A stretch of 64,000 bases of DNA from Candidatus Zixiibacteriota bacterium (GTDB lineage: Bacteria > Zixibacteria > MSB-5A5 > GN15 > JAAZOE01): the NCBI GenBank assembly GCA_023138975.1, contig JAGLON010000017.1, positions 1 through 64,000 on the forward strand, written 5' to 3'. Both the position numbers and the translations under genes were made by a program. Positions within the stretch are counted from its first letter, which is position 1. The number at the start of each line of letters is the position of its first letter. Below, piece after piece: positions 62,642 to 64,000 of this stretch. The notes beneath the pieces were generated by a model, which was not told the DNA's origin, searched no databases, and saw only the letters and a program-made list of their open reading frames with translations.

Positions 62642-63895
62642 TTAATCGATATGACCACAGCGGGGGAACGGACCCTGCTTAAATGAATACCAAAGAATAC
62701 GAATGGCATCAGCGACATTTACCAAGCCATCATTATTAGCATCAGCCTCAGACATACAGCTCGGCGCAGGACCGCCCTTAAACGAATAACTAATAATATA
62801 TACCGCATCGCCGACATTGGTCGGGCCGTCACCGTTAGCGTCACCGCCCGGTAGGGAACAGCAGGTTCCTTCAACGATTCCGTGATTTTCTGCCCACAGG
62901 CATGTCTTATCCTGTTCATCATGGAATTCCGTTAAACCTGTTTTTCCGGTTGATAATACCTGGAAAACCTCTAAAGTATCTACAGGGCCAAAAGAATAAT
63001 TCACACCAAAGGTAATCAAGGTCGATAAATCCACCGCAATAGAATCAGGACTGGAGGAAGAGTACTGACTATAATCCCATTCATTCCACATCAAATCAAA
63101 AACCGGTCCGGCCGGCAACGGGGCTTCAGCTCCAAACGGCCCGGTATCATAAATCCATGTCGCATTGTCAAGCGTCATTCCATTTTGGGGATAATAATAA
63201 AGATACTTTATCCCGGCGAAACGATCATCTTCGAGTTGTCCGCAATCACCGTTGGTAGTATTATCATATTCATATCCCTGTTGATAGATAGTACCACCAC
63301 TCCAGCCTATGAAATCGGATGTATTGTCGAGCCCGGAATCAGAGGGAACATCCCAATCGAATAAACAACCGAATGTGACATAGGTCAGTGTTCCATCAGT
63401 ATTATTATAGAACCTATATCGCTGGACAATACCCTCACACGTATCCGGGGCAGTCGGAGCAAAGTACTCTAAAATACATCCAATTGAAGAATCTGCCGTG
63501 ATAAACTCTGTCGTGGCTATAATCATCGTAGGATCCGATATGGAATCAATCTCAAGCGGAGCAACCGGAAGAAAACTATTATCCGACAGCAAATTATTGC
63601 CATATAAATGAAACAGTAGCGTATCGGTCCCATCGACACGGCCAACCAGCGGCATCCCATAAGAAAGATATATTGAAGGATCAGTTTGACTCGTAAACGT
63701 ATCACAATCATCGATATAATCAAGCGAAGCATCAGCCGTATTCAGCCCGCAACCGCCATAATTATTAATAGCTAACCGTTTACAGGCAGTTGAGATAACA
63801 CCCTCCTCGGGAGGATCGGCCATACCGTTCGATGACAAAAGAGATAATATTAAAATTGAAGCGAGGAAAATAATAGTCACGGAGCGAAGTAACAT
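62642..63895 (-). CDS. Secreted protein of unknown family with C-terminal dockerin-like repeats (paralogue 3)
   Basis: This 417-residue protein has a signal peptide (VTIIFLASILILSLLSSNGMA). The core has CKRLAINN, SLDYIDDCDTF, APDTCEGIVQRYRFYNN, CLFDWDVPSDSG and GDCGQLEDDRFAGI. The dockerin-like end has a canonical first repeat (GDANGDGPTNVGDAVYIISY) and a less regular second one (ADANNDGLVNVADAIRILWY). GGAGG precedes the ATG at 63895. It is the first of a two-gene unit with 61357-62604. The 105 bp remaining to the window end contain only its leader. Confidence 0.82.
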   Translation of the reverse strand: MLLRSVTIIFLASILILSLLSSNGMADPPEEGVISTACKRLAINNYGGCGLNTADASLDYIDDCDTFTSQTDPSIYLSYGMPLVGRVDGTDTLLFHLYGNNLLSDNSFLPVAPLEIDSISDPTMIIATTEFITADSSIGCILEYFAPTAPDTCEGIVQRYRFYNNTDGTLTYVTFGCLFDWDVPSDSGLDNTSDFIGWSGGTIYQQGYEYDNTTNGDCGQLEDDRFAGIKYLYYYPQNGMTLDNATWIYDTGPFGAEAPLPAGPVFDLMWNEWDYSQYSSSSPDSIAVDLSTLITFGVNYSFGPVDTLEVFQVLSTGKTGLTEFHDEQDKTCLWAENHGIVEGTCCSLPGGDANGDGPTNVGDAVYIISYSFKGGPAPSCMSEADANNDGLVNVADAIRILWYSFKQGPFPRCGHID

Positions 63896-64000
63896 ACATC
63901 CTCCTGAGGATTACTATATTTTTTATAAAATGGGAATCTGTACTACTCCCAAAAGCTTATGGTCAAGATACAATCTAATCTAATTTATGCAAATGATATT

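Noticed and set aside
1-64000. rRNA, tRNA, insertion sequences, prophage or integron
   Set aside because: No rRNA-like or tRNA-like stretch, transposase, integrase or terminal inverted repeat was seen on either strand.

Overview
The window looks like the chromosome of an uncultured, diderm, non-proteobacterial organism. The grounds are TolC/RND/adaptor genes, an MtrB/DmsE-like outer-membrane cytochrome conduit, many tandem-sensor histidine kinases, secreted proteins ending in type I dockerin-like repeats, and a C25 (gingipain-type) peptidase. This combination is typical of Zixibacteria-like and related FCB-side lineages; that placement is inference, as no rRNA or tRNA gene is visible. Coding density is high, most genes lie on the minus strand, and many gene pairs overlap by 4 bp (ATGA).

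Layout. 1-3.0 kb: the 3' part of an aspartyl-protease/PDZ gene, a noncoding stretch of hairpins and short direct repeats, and small hypothetical genes. 3.1-6.8 kb: a PaaK-like adenylate-forming enzyme, a TauE/SafE permease and a fold-type III PLP decarboxylase. 6.9-12.4 kb: a kinase-regulator-kinase signalling operon. 12.6-29.0 kb: the centrepiece, an eight-gene minus-strand operon encoding a surface lipoprotein, an ABC ATPase, an ABC permease fused to a degenerate M1-peptidase-like region and a golvesin-like domain, TolC, an adaptor, an RND permease, an RND permease fused in one polypeptide to an ABC ATPase, and an ABC permease. 29.2-31.7 kb: an OmpR-type regulator and its membrane kinase, divergent from a plus-strand operon (31.8-37.9 kb) encoding a PDZ protein, an adaptor-hairpin/NEW3-like protein, an ABC ATPase and two DUF3526-type permeases. 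The divergent promoter carries four 10-bp-spaced TTAACA-like repeats, a good candidate for the regulator's binding site.

38.0-49.3 kb: a giant secreted C25 protease with eight Ig-like (He_PIG) repeats and a dockerin, an orphan Eco57I/TaqI-like adenine methyltransferase, and a second signalling operon (Cache-PAS kinase, double-receiver protein, single receiver). 49.6-58.4 kb: an extracellular-electron-transfer-type operon with a decaheme DmsE/MtrA-like cytochrome, an MtrB/PioB-like beta-barrel gene interrupted by one in-frame UGA, and two inner-membrane fusions of 11-heme and 19-heme cytochrome c to cytochrome b. A TetR-family gene lies just upstream, and near-identical palindromes sit in front of both tetR and the cytochrome operon. 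58.6 kb to the end: a DUF547 lipoprotein and three paralogous secreted proteins with C-terminal dockerins, two of which share an 89-nt identical block.

The least familiar element is the hybrid RND/ABC efflux operon, especially the RND-ABC fusion. The interrupted barrel in an otherwise intact electron-conduit operon is the second item worth checking. Start codons below were chosen from Shine-Dalgarno (SD) position, signal peptides and paralogue alignment, so several differ from the longest possible reading frame.
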